From Prostheceraeus crozeri (Eukaryota; Platyhelminthes; Polycladida; Euryleptidae): a DNA stretch of 64,000 bases. Position numbers and translations under genes: made by a program. The stretch covers positions 62,001 to 126,000 of the forward strand of contig CAJQUW010005778.1 in the NCBI GenBank assembly GCA_907163375.1. The letters are read 5' to 3'. The notes below the pieces were generated by a model. The model was not told where the DNA came from and did not search any database. It worked only from the letters and a program-made list of their open reading frames with translations. Below are positions 43,905 to 53,763 of this stretch, in pieces; positions within the stretch are counted from its first letter, which is position 1; each line of letters starts with the position of its first letter.

Positions 43905-44510
43905 ATGCCAAAACGTACTGCCGCAGAAGCTTTTTCGTTTTACATGCCGATTTTACTAAACTTAATTAAAGAAGAGCACAAGGAAACTGCGAATAAATAC
44001 TTTGAAGAGTGGAAGTTAGAAATTCAATCGAGAAAGAAGAACAAATTGGACTCTCAAAAACAAGTGGAGGATATTACAGTAAAAATAGAACAGTATCTTA
44101 ACACTACTACAATTCCTCAGTTCAATGTTACAAAAGAACATTTCATTACCATCGAAGATAGTGCTACTATGATTTCAAAACTGATTGCAAGTGATAAAGT
44201 GCACCATGGGTCGTTGCTGAGAAGTGCTGCTTATCAAGGTTATGGATTTAAAAGAATTCTGGAATTGAGTGACAATAAAAAAAACAGATTTGTGGCAAAC
44301 TTGGAACTATTTAGAATTTCCTATAACGTAAGTTATTGTTATTTCTTGATGAACTTATCAGATCTAATTCTACCACACGTATTATTTTTAAATTCATCAA
44401 TGCCCATTAGTTTTGTTAGAAAACATTTTAAAGAAATCAAAATTTATATAGAAAAATTGAATCAACCGACAACTATAGAAGAAATGAGGTTTGGTTCCCA
44501 AGATGAATGA
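43905..44510 (+). CDS. Polinton accessory protein of unknown function (201 aa)
   Basis: I chose the ATG at 43905 (MPKRTAAEAFSFYMPILLNL); an earlier in-frame GTG is unlikely in a eukaryotic context. The N-terminal half is charged and helical (EEHKETANKYFEEWKLEIQS, RKKNKLDSQKQVEDI). The C-terminal half is mixed with two hydrophobic stretches (SYCYFLMNLSDLILPHVLFL), perhaps buried helices more than membrane anchors. No known Polinton core protein resembles it by eye. The second copy at 62326-62931 encodes the same protein, so the frame is preserved in both copies. Confidence 0.65.
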   Translation: MPKRTAAEAFSFYMPILLNLIKEEHKETANKYFEEWKLEIQSRKKNKLDSQKQVEDITVKIEQYLNTTTIPQFNVTKEHFITIEDSATMISKLIASDKVHHGSLLRSAAYQGYGFKRILELSDNKKNRFVANLELFRISYNVSYCYFLMNLSDLILPHVLFLNSSMPISFVRKHFKEIKIYIEKLNQPTTIEEMRFGSQDE

Positions 44511-44605
44511 ACATTAACTGTGTTGTTTCACTTTTTAAGATATGTGCAATGTACATACATATTTGATGTATACATATTTATGAAGACTTCTTTATAAGTA
44601 GTAAC

Positions 44606-45175
44606 GCATTTTGGATTATTTTGAAATGTAATTAAATTTTCTTTTGTTCTCCAGTCTAATGGTAGTAGACTGACATTGTACAATTGTATGATAAGATTGA
44701 TTGTTGTATTATTATATTTGATATTTAAGAATGATTCATGGAACTTAGTAGTATTGCATTTTGGATTATTTTGAAATGTAATTAAATTTTCTTTTGTTCT
44801 CCAGTCTAATGGTAGTAGACTGACATTGTACAATTGTATGATAAGATTGATTGTTGTATTATTATATTTGATATTTAAGAATGATTCATGGAACTTAGTA
44901 GTATTGCATTTTGGATTATTTTGAAATGTAATTAAATTTTCTTTTGTTCTCCAGTCTAATGGTAGTAGACTGACATTGTACAATTGTATGATAAGATTGA
45001 TTGTTGTATTATTATATTTGATATTTAAGAATGATTCATGGAACTAATTAGTATTGCATTTTGGATTATTTTGAAATGTAATTAAATTTTCTTTTGTTCT
45101 CCAGTCTAATGGTAGTAGACTGACATTGTACAATTGTATGATAAGATTGATTGTTGTATTATTATATTTGATGCA
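44606..45175. repeat. Tandem repeat, 150-bp unit, four copies
   Basis: Units begin at GCATTTTGGATTATTTTG at 44606, 44756, 44906 and 45056, an exact 150-bp step. Each contains the hairpin CAGTCT...AGACTG. Since 150 is a multiple of three, the minus strand stays open across them (up to 44983), encoding a 50-residue repeat that begins YNVSLLPLDWRTKENLITFQ. The same array, also of four units but with a diverged first unit, is in copy 2. No start context or promoter is evident, so coding is uncertain. Confidence 0.9.
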
Positions 45176-45253
45176 AAATACACTGCCGTTGTTTTCATTT
45201 TCCTGTACAAGAAGTAGACATTATTACAGTTATTGGAATTTATTTCATTTAAA

Positions 45254-45502
45254 ATGAATGATGAAAATCCGACAGTTATACTGAGTAATATAGGTGATAT
45301 ATTACCTCAGGTTAATAACATGACTGAGTTCTTAGAAATATACGACAAACAAACAACTACGTATTTCGATTTAAATAGCATTTCAGAAGATTGTTTTCAA
45401 AATATTTATTCAAAATATTTCTTTAAAAAATGGAAGAAACAAAAATGGAAGAAACCGCAAGAATATATCCTTCGTTATCATATGAACGTAGTTCTACTTT
45501 AA
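45254..45502 (+). CDS. Small Polinton protein (82 aa), unknown
   Basis: Start at the ATG at 45254, directly after TTTAAA (MNDENPTVILSNIGDILPQV). The text is acidic at first, with a basic, aromatic end (KYFFKKWKKQKWKKPQEYI). It overlaps the next gene by 73 bases in another frame. The same protein is encoded in copy 2 at 63669-63917. I see no family signature; the basic tail could bind nucleic acid. Confidence 0.5.
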   Translation: MNDENPTVILSNIGDILPQVNNMTEFLEIYDKQTTTYFDLNSISEDCFQNIYSKYFFKKWKKQKWKKPQEYILRYHMNVVLL

Positions 45503-46122
45503 TGGACATTGAAAAGATTAACATTGAAAAAATGAACATTGAAAAACACAAAGATAGAGTACGCTATATGAAAGATAAGGAATCTCAATTATTATTAAGA
45601 TTAGAGCATTATAAAAAATTAAGAAAGAGATGGACTAAAGTTAAGAATGTAACACAAGGAATTGGCATATTCTTAACAATAAGTTTAGGTGCTTTGACAA
45701 TTGTTATATCTTCAGGTGTTTTAGTAATTCCAGTAGTTGCTACAGCTTTAACAGGTACGGGTGTTTTTGCAACTTCACTTGTTACAATGTTAGATAAATC
45801 TTTAATAACTAAGAAACGAAAATCATTAAAAACTAAGCATTTACATATTAAAGAAGTCTATGATAAACTACATTACTACTTTCAAAGAGTATGTGATGAT
45901 AATGTTATTACGTTAGATGAGATTGAAAAATTTGATCTAATAGCTAATGAAGTAAATCAAACCTTTCAATTACAGTCCGAAAAAGTTGATGATAAGAATA
46001 GACAGGATGGCAAAATTTCTAGTGATGGCAAAATTTCTAATGAAGAAAATGACAAAATTTTTTTAGAAGAGCTAAAAACTTTAAGCGAAAATTTAAGCAA
46101 AACTTTATTGAACAAAACTTAA
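45430..46122 (+). CDS. Polinton membrane protein with two hydrophobic segments
   Basis: A frame of 230 codons. Residues 25-75 are highly charged and helical. Two adjacent hydrophobic segments follow at about residues 77-93 (GIGIFLTISLGALTIVI) and 95-119 (GVLVIPVVATALTGTGVFAT), separated by SS, forming a likely hairpin in the membrane. After a basic patch (KKRKSLKTKH) comes a long helical C-terminal part. The Gly/Ala-rich pair recalls fusion- or pore-type peptides of virion proteins, but that is inference. A fragment of its first membrane segment is duplicated near the left TIR (43617-43667). Confidence 0.65.
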   Translation: MEETKMEETARIYPSLSYERSSTLMDIEKINIEKMNIEKHKDRVRYMKDKESQLLLRLEHYKKLRKRWTKVKNVTQGIGIFLTISLGALTIVISSGVLVIPVVATALTGTGVFATSLVTMLDKSLITKKRKSLKTKHLHIKEVYDKLHYYFQRVCDDNVITLDEIEKFDLIANEVNQTFQLQSEKVDDKNRQDGKISSDGKISNEENDKIFLEELKTLSENLSKTLLNKT

Positions 46123-46243
46123 AACGAGAAAACTTTAAACGAAAAGATGTCAAACAACAAAGCAATAAAAAAATAATTTGTTCAGTAAAATGTTTTTGCT
46201 GTATTCCAATGTTACCACAAAATTCAAATATTATATTTTAAAA

Positions 46244-47061
46244 ATGGATAAAATTAGAGCTGATAATTTTAAAAGAATAAAACAATTAGAAGAGTTAATA
46301 AAACAAAGAAATATTATGAAAGAAAATCATCTTCAACATAGAATGATAAAAGCTGGTATTCAATCTGATATGTTTGAACAAATGCAGCAAACCGAGCAAG
46401 TAAAAACTGATTTTGAAAAAACTATGAAACCATTTAAAACTCTTGAAAAAGAACTTAATGATAAACAAATTGATATAACAGATCCAGAGCACAAAACTAT
46501 ATTAGATGACTATGGATTACTAGAATCAAACATTAATAAGAAATTACCAAAATCTATGCAATTTGAACATTCTATCTCATTATAGATGGAAAAACAATAC
46601 CTAGATTTTATCTCGGACAAAAAGAAATATTTCCACAACCTTTTCGAGGTTTAATTTTTTCACCAGATAAATCTCCTTTTAATTTAGATAGAAATTTTGT
46701 TAATCTTTTAAGAGGAGCAGATTTAAATAATTATGCTGTAGAAGATCTCATAAAATATAAAGCTATGTTAGACAGAGTTGGTGCAGTAAAATCTCTTAGA
46801 CGTTATAAACAATTAGAAAATTTATTATCAACGGGAGTTAAAGTAGGAAAAGGTTTATCTGAAAAACAGAAAACTGAAACAACTGTATTTTTACCAGATG
46901 ATCCACAAGAATTACTAAATAGATTAAATATTTTAATATCTGCAATAAAAGAAGGACATAATTCTAGTTTCAATGAAATTCATGCTATATTGAAAAGACT
47001 GTTAGAAAAGAAGATTCTAAATGAAGAGGATTATAAAAGTATAACGAACCGAATGATCTAG
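46244..47061 (+). pseudogene. Polinton coiled-coil gene region, unknown
   Basis: The region starts at an ATG in TTTTAAAAATGG context (MDKIRADNFKRIKQLEELIK). The first part is a long charged coiled coil. The later part includes MLDRVGAVKSLRRYKQLENL and a helical, Lys/Glu-rich end. I do not recognise the family; a structural or scaffolding role is possible because capsid genes follow. The region is interrupted. A double-hairpin palindrome (47058-47110) lies directly over its end. Confidence 0.5.
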
Positions 47062-47110
47062 GGCTTCGCCCGAACCGGACATCTCTGATGTCCTCCAGGG
47101 CTTCGCCCGT
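47058..47110. repeat. Double-hairpin palindromes, intergenic
   Basis: GGGCTTCGCCC, GGACATCTCTGATGTCC and a second GGGCTTCGCCC in series, between the coiled-coil and minor capsid genes. Confidence 0.85.
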
Positions 47111-47176
47111 AGCTGAAATATGTTGTTGTTTTACTTTTTTCATAAAAAAATATTTATTTAATTTTTTAGTTTAAAA

Positions 47177-47965
47177 ATGTGTTCAGCAGATTTAGACAAA
47201 ATTAATAATCATTTAGAAAATTTGATAGAGATTTTGGGTTCATCAAAATTTAGTACGACGTTAAAAATTATAACAACTACTTCATCACACACTTGTAATT
47301 TAGAACCCATTCTACATTTGGAACAAAATAAAAATTATCAAATTGCATTGACTAGTTTCTCTACATTTAACACTATTCAAAACGTTATCAAAGATGTGAA
47401 AGATCAATTTAGATATTCTACTGATAAAGGCAAAACATGGAAAATACTAACTTTTCTTCCTGGTTCTTACGAAGTTGAATCAATATCAAATGAAATTAAG
47501 AGAAATTTAGGTATATCATTTAAAGATAAGAAACAATTACATTTTGCAGTTGAACCGGCAGTTAATAAATTTTCTCTTACTTTAGACGAAAATCATCAAG
47601 TTGATTTTAATCATGATAGATCATTGTCAAAGCTATTAGGATTTAATAAACAAACCTATAGTCAAGGTTATCATTTAGGTGAGAAGATTCCAAAAATAAC
47701 TGAAATAAATTCAATTGTTGTACATTGTGACATTATTGAAGGAGGATATATAAATGGTAAATTATCAAATTTAATATTCAGTTTTCCAGCTTTTACTGTA
47801 CCCATTGGTTATAGATTAAATGTATTTCCACAAACATTAATATATTTTCCTATTACAAGAAAAACTATTAACAACATTAACATTAGAATCACTGATGAAA
47901 AAGGACAAGAAATAAATTTTGGAGGTGAAGAGATTATGATAGATCTTTTGGTTCGGGAGGTATAA
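47177..47965 (+). CDS. Polinton minor capsid (penton-type) protein
   Basis: An intact frame of 262 codons with start ATG in TTTAAAAATG context. The C-terminal two thirds show the pattern I associate with Polinton minor capsid proteins: SIVVHCDIIEGGYINGKLSN, then a conserved YFPITRK block and the closing strand NINIRITDEKGQEINFGGEE. Members adopt a single jelly roll and occupy the vertices of the capsid. It sits just upstream of the packaging ATPase and about 9 kb from the major capsid region. It looks uninterrupted here. Confidence 0.75.
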   Translation: MCSADLDKINNHLENLIEILGSSKFSTTLKIITTTSSHTCNLEPILHLEQNKNYQIALTSFSTFNTIQNVIKDVKDQFRYSTDKGKTWKILTFLPGSYEVESISNEIKRNLGISFKDKKQLHFAVEPAVNKFSLTLDENHQVDFNHDRSLSKLLGFNKQTYSQGYHLGEKIPKITEINSIVVHCDIIEGGYINGKLSNLIFSFPAFTVPIGYRLNVFPQTLIYFPITRKTINNINIRITDEKGQEINFGGEEIMIDLLVREV

Positions 47966-48074
47966 ACTCCTACGCGAAGCTAGAGAAGTTTAAACTCCCA
48001 CGCGAAGCTAGAGAAGTTTAATTTTCTTCATCTTTAGAAACAAAAAAAATAAAAATAAAATTTTTTATTAAAAA
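47966..48074. repeat. Duplicated CGCGAAGCTAGAGAAGTTTAA spacer repeat
   Basis: A unit of about 30 bases (CTCCYACGCGAAGCTAGAGA) is present twice at 47968-48020, between the minor capsid and ATPase genes. It contains a GCGAAGC mini-hairpin related to the element's other palindromes. Confidence 0.75.
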
Positions 48075-48841
48075 ATGAGTGAAGTACTACCATTAAATAA
48101 AAAAAAACTTAAATTTAATCATCATCCAAATTTATCTAATAAAGTTTTGTCAGTTATTTGTGGAAGATCAGGTTGTGGAAAAACGTATCTATTATTTAAA
48201 ATTTTAACGACTCCAAATTTTTTGGATTATAATAATCTTATAATTTATACAACAACAGCAGAACAACCCGTCTATCAATTTTTAAAATATGGATTTGAAA
48301 ATAATCTTAAAAAAACAGCAATTGCTTCATTATTCAAAGAATATGAAAAATCTGAAGATGAAGAAGAAATAAGTTCGTGGTGTGAAGAAGCAGCAAAAAA
48401 TAATCAGTTAGTAGAATCTAATAAAAATAACCATATAAAGATACAATTAATAGATGATAGTGGTAATATGCAAGATCCTAGTAAACTAGATAAAACAATG
48501 AAACATTGTGTAATTTTTGATGATTGTGTTAATGATAGAAATCAGTCAGTACATAGAAATTATTTCACAAGAGGTAGACATAATAACTTTGTGTTTTTTA
48601 TTTAACACAAAGTATGTATTCATTAGACGGAAGTGTTATTAGAAAGAATGCAAATATATTTATACTATTTGAAATAAATGCAAGAAACTTAAGTGATTTG
48701 TTAAGAGATTTATGCGTAAGAAATAAAGATGAATTTAAACAATCGTGTAATAATGCTTGGTCAAAAGATTATGGCTTCATTACAATTAATATTGATAAAA
48801 AAATTCATGAAAGAGTTATCGAAAATATTTTCGCGGAGTGA
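48075..48841 (+). pseudogene. Polinton packaging ATPase region (FtsK/HerA type)
   Basis: The region starts at MSEVLPLNKKKLKF after TTTTTTATTAAAAA. Walker A is CGRSGCGKT (near 48160-48185) and Walker B is HCVIFDDCV (near 48508-48535), followed by the arginine-containing TRGRHNN. These define the A32-like/HerA-FtsK genome-packaging ATPases of Polintons, adintoviruses and NCLDVs, which pump DNA into preformed capsids. The later part carries the sensor-like helices (EINARNLSDLLRDL). The region is interrupted. Confidence 0.85.
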
Positions 48842-49155
48842 TAAAAATATACAAATATAGTGTTACAATATTTTTTTTTATTTTATATATATATCAAATT
48901 TGTCTATCTTAGAAATTAGAAAATTAAAAAGGTTCAGTAGTTATTCCATCAGGTAAAATTTTTCTTTTATCATCAAATGGATCTAATGCTAATTTATGTT
49001 CTTCTTTTAAATACATGTTATGTTTTTTTGAATTAAGTCTATAATTACATGCTGTTTTTATTTCATTATTAAATAATACATTTTTATAATCTTGAAATGT
49101 TATTTGATTAGCCACTGATGCCTTTGAAATTCCTTTTAATGTTTTATGTGTTTTA

Positions 49156-49190
49156 ACGGGCGAAGCCCTGGAAGACATCTCCGATGTCCT
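49156..49190. repeat. Double-hairpin palindrome inside polB
   Basis: GGGCGAAGCCC followed by GGAAGACATCTCCGATGTCC. On the coding strand it reads TSEMSSRASPV, in frame. Confidence 0.9.
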
Positions 49191-50092
49191 AATATTATTA
49201 GTTGTATCATAACAGTAACATTTAGATTTTAAAAATATAGCTTCTGTTATGAAATCTTCATTTCCTTCTAATTCATCTTTTACTTTACATAAATCAGAAG
49301 GATGAATGATATCTTTTATTTTATCTATTTCTTCATCAAGTGTAGAATTATACGGTATTGTTAATTCTAAGAAAACAGAATCGGTATCTGTAAAGTGTAA
49401 TTTATAGTTTTTTGCCATAAGCAGGTGCTAAATAATCATATATAAATCTATACATAAATAGTTTAGCTAATTCTAATATAGTGAAACCAATAAAATTAAA
49501 CTTATCATGTTTTACGCTAATTCGACGTAAATGTGCAGCACATAGTTCATCACTAAATCTAGTAGTTCTTTTATATGTAGGTTTCCTTGTTAAATTTTGA
49601 AACCTATCTTTATCATAAACTATTTCAATATTTTGTCTATTACGCACATTTTCTAAAGTCTTACCATAAAATGCATTATTCATTAATTTGAAGAACACGT
49701 TTCCAAAATCATCTTTATTTCTTTTAGCTATTTTACGTTTTTCAATATTGAACTCTATATAATTTTTTAACCATTTAGATTTTCTATACTCTAGTTTTCG
49801 ATGTATTTTGGTGAGAATCATTCCATGATCTAAATACCAATCTAGCATTCTTCCTTCAACAACATACTTTCCTTTATTGCTTTGTGTTAACATAAGTTTT
49901 TTTGTTGGTCTATATTTCTTAGGAATTAAAGATTTTTGATAATCTGAAAAATCTTCTATATTAGGAATTTTGTTTTCGGGACAGAAAGGAAAATATTTTG
50001 TTTTATCTTTTATATAATCAGGGTATACTAAATCAACTTCATATACATAACCAAAATTATTTTCACCATCATATGTTCTTTGATAATCTAGA

Positions 50093-50127
50093 ACGGGCGA
50101 AGCCCTAGTAGACATCTCTGATGTCGT
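50093..50127. repeat. Double-hairpin palindrome inside polB
   Basis: GGGCGAAGCCC plus GACATCTCTGATGTC. On the coding strand it reads TSEMSTRASPV, in frame, between motif A and an upstream conserved segment. Confidence 0.9.
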
Positions 50128-50465
50128 ACGAATATTACACCATGACATTTCACCTGTTGGTAATTCTTGTATCATGCAAGAAGAATATAAGCTATTAAAA
50201 TCATAATATAACAAATAGTTTTCTCTCATGAATTCATCAATTGCTTTTTCACGTTCTACTCCTTCTCGTTTCGTTCGAAAAATTTCTAATATTTTTTCTT
50301 TTTCTTCTGGAGATAAAGGTTTCATTATTCCATATTCTTGTGGATTTACTTTCTTATTATAACATTTAACATATCTATTACCTAAAACTGATGAAACTCC
50401 ACCTCTAATTCCAGATTCAAAAAATAATAATTTATCATATGTATTTTCTTTATAATGTTTAAGTT

Positions 50466-50497
50466 TAACGGACTTTGTCCTAGAGCCATCGGCTTGA
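50466..50497. repeat. Diverged palindromic module inside polB
   Basis: GGACTTTGTCC plus GAGCCATCGGCTTG. On the coding strand it reads DGSRTKSV, in frame, a variant of the SRASP module. Confidence 0.65.
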
Positions 50498-51218
50498 ACA
50501 CCAGTATGTTTTAATCCTGCTAGCCATGTTAAACCTGGTGTAGAATAACAATAACATGGATCTATTCCGTAATATTCTAAACACATATCACGAAAGTTTT
50601 CAAAAAGATCAGCTAGTATTAATACATCTATCTGTAGATATTTCATTGTATAATCATACATTGTTTTACAATTTAACTCTCTCCAATTTTTTTCAGCTTC
50701 TGCATAGTCTTCGTCAGATAATTTTGATTGTTTTAATGTTGATTTAAATTTATTTATTGGAGGAAGTTGTTCTTCTTCCATAATTTTATTCACAGAATTA
50801 AAATCTGTCTTCGACTGTGAACCACAGGTTTTATCTCCAGTTATATACTCATACGGAAATATTCCTTTTAAAGGTTTTAAATTATATTTATTTAATATTT
50901 TACATTGTTCAGATTTCAAAGTTTTTCCCATAACATCTAATGAATAAGGAGTAAAAAATCTAAATGCATCTAAAATTCTAATGCAACCTAATTGCATTGA
51001 AAAATATTCTTCTTCTGTTTTACATAGTACATTTATTTGTTGTTGTTGTAATTTTTCAGATGAAAATAAATCTTTCATTACTAGATGGAAATCATATTTA
51101 GAACCATTGTAGAAATATATAGGAAACAAAGTTATATTTAAATTTATTAGCATTAAGATTACAAGAATTATGTGCTGCACCTCTATATAATCCATTTAGA
51201 TGATCATGATCTTTTACC

Positions 51219-51252
51219 TTGACGGCAGAGCCGTCGCTTCGCTTGTCAAGAT
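51219..51252. repeat. Palindromic module variant inside polB
   Basis: GACGGCAGAGCCGTC followed by CTTCGCTTG. The coding strand reads LDKRSDGSAV. The sequence differs but the two-hairpin design is the same. Confidence 0.6.
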
Positions 51253-51613
51253 ATCTACCTTTGCCATTTTTATAATTTTTTGTAAATTCTCTTCCACAGT
51301 AATAACATTTTGTTTCATTAATAAAATTTAATTTTTCTTTTTCTGTTAATGGCATCATTGGAATATTTGTTTCAAGCAATTGTGAAAAACGTCCTTGTAA
51401 TTCTTCTACTTTCTTTGTAAACATTTCTGAACTATCTTCACCATAGTATTGTAAATATTCTGATTTAAATAATTCAGGATAATTTGAATGAATGTACATT
51501 CCCCAACATAATGGTTTTTGTTCAAATAAATATTTTTCTTTACTTTGTTCAGCTGAACTTTTTCCAGGTGCACTTTTTTCAGAATTATAATTTTCAGAAT
51601 TATAATTTTCAGA

Positions 51614-51643
51614 ATCGGGTGAAGCCCTGGAACTTTCCGTTCG
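51614..51643. repeat. Double-hairpin palindrome inside polB
   Basis: CGGGTGAAGCCC plus GGAACTTTCCGTTCG. The coding strand reads RTESSRASPDS, in frame, just beside exonuclease motif I. Confidence 0.85.
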
Positions 51644-52117
51644 ATTTTGTGTCATATTAACATTATATGCTTCAAAATCACAATAAATAGTAAAGGGTAC
51701 TTTATTTTTAAAATACCATTTATTATATTCTAAATAATCATCTTTAGGAAAAGTATTTTGAACTGCTTCATTTTGTTGGCAATTCTCCAAATGTCTATTC
51801 ATTTCTTCTAAAGTTCTAAAACTTGTCATACATTGAAGACAAGGAAAATTTTTATTATCTGAAGTTTTTGTAAATATAGAAACATCTTTACACAATATAA
51901 AATGACCCTGATAATATAATATATTCGCTTGTGCTGGTGTTTTGACTGTTCTAGTTTTTCAAATTTATCTTGATATATTTCATGTGTTTCATTAATTTCT
52001 TTTGTAATATTAAATGTATTTTGATGATAATTTTGATTTAATATTTGTAGCTGATAAATATATTCTTTATCATATTGTTCTTTATATTGTTGTAGACATT
52101 TTTTTAAACATTCATTT

Positions 52118-52150
52118 AATCGGAGCGAAGCTCCTCTGGCTTTAGCCGAT
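52118..52150. repeat. Double-hairpin palindrome inside polB
   Basis: GGAGCGAAGCTCC plus GGCTTTAGCC, the same module as at 43272 in the TIR. The coding strand reads ESAKARGASLRLNE, in frame. Confidence 0.88.
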
Positions 52151-53286
52151 TCTTTATTTTCTTCATTATTTAATTCTTTATTATTTTCTTCATTTAATTT
52201 TTGAATTGTTTCTATCTCATTTTGATATTTATGGTGATATTCTTGTAGCAACATTTTATTTGTTGTTGATAATCTATTTTACATTTTTGTAAACTTTTAT
52301 TTAAATTTTCTAATTTTTGTTGATATTCTGAAGATAAAGATGAATATTTGTAATTATAATCATCAGTACGTCCTTTATAATTATTATGATTAATCATTAT
52401 TGGTGATAGTGTTTTAACAAGTTCAAATTTTTCAGTACATATTATTTTTCCTTGGTAAAAAATATTATGATGCATGTAATTTCCTCTATCATTATATACT
52501 ATTTCTGATTGACATAAATTTTTATTATTCAAATAAAATTTTTTTGAATCTGAGTAAAGTGGAGTAATTTTACCAATAGAAACATAATTCACATTTAATT
52601 CAAAAACATTTACTTCTATTAAATTTTTATTCTTTTTATGAAACTTTATTAATCTATTATAATCATATGGAAATTCATCTAAGCCATCAGAAAGATCAAA
52701 TTCATTTATGTATTCTTCTTTATTATAATGACTTAGTCTTTCTTTATGATATTCTGCAGGATGTAAATGTGCTATAATACTCCACAGAAAACAATAATCA
52801 TCTTCATTTTTTATGTTGATTATTTGTGGTGAACTGAAAGGTAAAGAAACATAACTACCACCAGTATTATTTTTATATTTATCAATTACTATTTTCTTAG
52901 ATAGTATTTTAACAAATCTCCAACCAGATTCACGTAACTGGGCTTCAATTATACAATTTTCTAATTTAAGTATCATCGATTCAAATATGGGTTGTATATC
53001 ATTTACATTATGAATTTCTTGTGAATTTGTAAAATGTCCTTGTATTATTTCTTCAGGAATTCCATCAGGTCCATTTTTTGTATAAAGTACTTCTACATTC
53101 ATATAACATTTGAAAGATTTCTTAAATATATTATAAAAGTTGGTTAGAATATCAGAAAAAGTTTTATCGGTTTCATTATATTCAAAAGACTGATTAAATA
53201 AATATTTTATATTTGCTAAGGCTTCATCGTTTCGTTCAGCTTCATCAAATTCATCAGTATCGCCAAATAAATATCTTCCATCTGGT

Positions 53287-53353
53287 ACGGGCGAAGCCCT
53301 GGAAGACATCTCCGATGTCCCATGTACGGGCGAAGCCCTAGAACCTTCGGTTT
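53287..53353. repeat. Two adjacent double-hairpin palindromes inside polB
   Basis: Two modules in tandem. The coding strand reads TEGSRASPVHGTSEMSSRAS and then PV, in frame, in the poorly conserved N-terminal domain of the polymerase. Confidence 0.92.
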
Positions 53354-53763
53354 GTATGGTCTCATCTTCACTATTAAAAACTTTTTTATATTCCGAATGT
53401 GAATAATCATCAAACATTTTTTTAACTTTTATATCAGTAGGCAATGTTTCTAGATAGTTTTTATAACTATTTAATTTTAATATATTTCCTTCATCAACTC
53501 GTTCTACATTTTGTAAATGCAATTTACTATTTAAATGAGATTGATAACTTCTTTTTGTTTGCAACTTTTTTTTACATAAGACACAATAAAACTTGGTATT
53601 TTCCATTTTTTTATTTTTTAAGGAAAAATTTGTGTTTTAATTTTAGATATAAACATTCTAATATTTAGGACTTGAGTGTTATTTTATATTATTATATATT
53701 TCACGTTCTTTAGTTATTTTTTTCTTTATCACATTAAGTTTTATCATATTAAGTTTTATCTTA

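Larger units (their letters stand above)
48924..53606 (-). pseudogene. polB: Polinton protein-primed DNA polymerase B region
   Basis: Read on the minus strand, an N-terminal C2H2-type finger (FYCVLCKKKLQ, near 53580) and a long N-terminal domain precede a second finger (CLQCMTSFRT, near 51830). Then come exonuclease motifs YCDFEAYN (near 51675), YNGSKYDFHLV (near 51095) and YLQIDVLILADLF (near 50620). The polymerase motifs are YYDFNSLYSS (A, near 50200), NNAFYGKTLEN (B, near 49680) and FTDTDSVFLEL (C, near 49385). It is the element's own replicase, of the protein-primed branch. The region is long for the family, partly because several palindromic modules sit in frame within it (see repeats). 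It is interrupted several times, so I treat it as a fossil. Confidence 0.92.
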
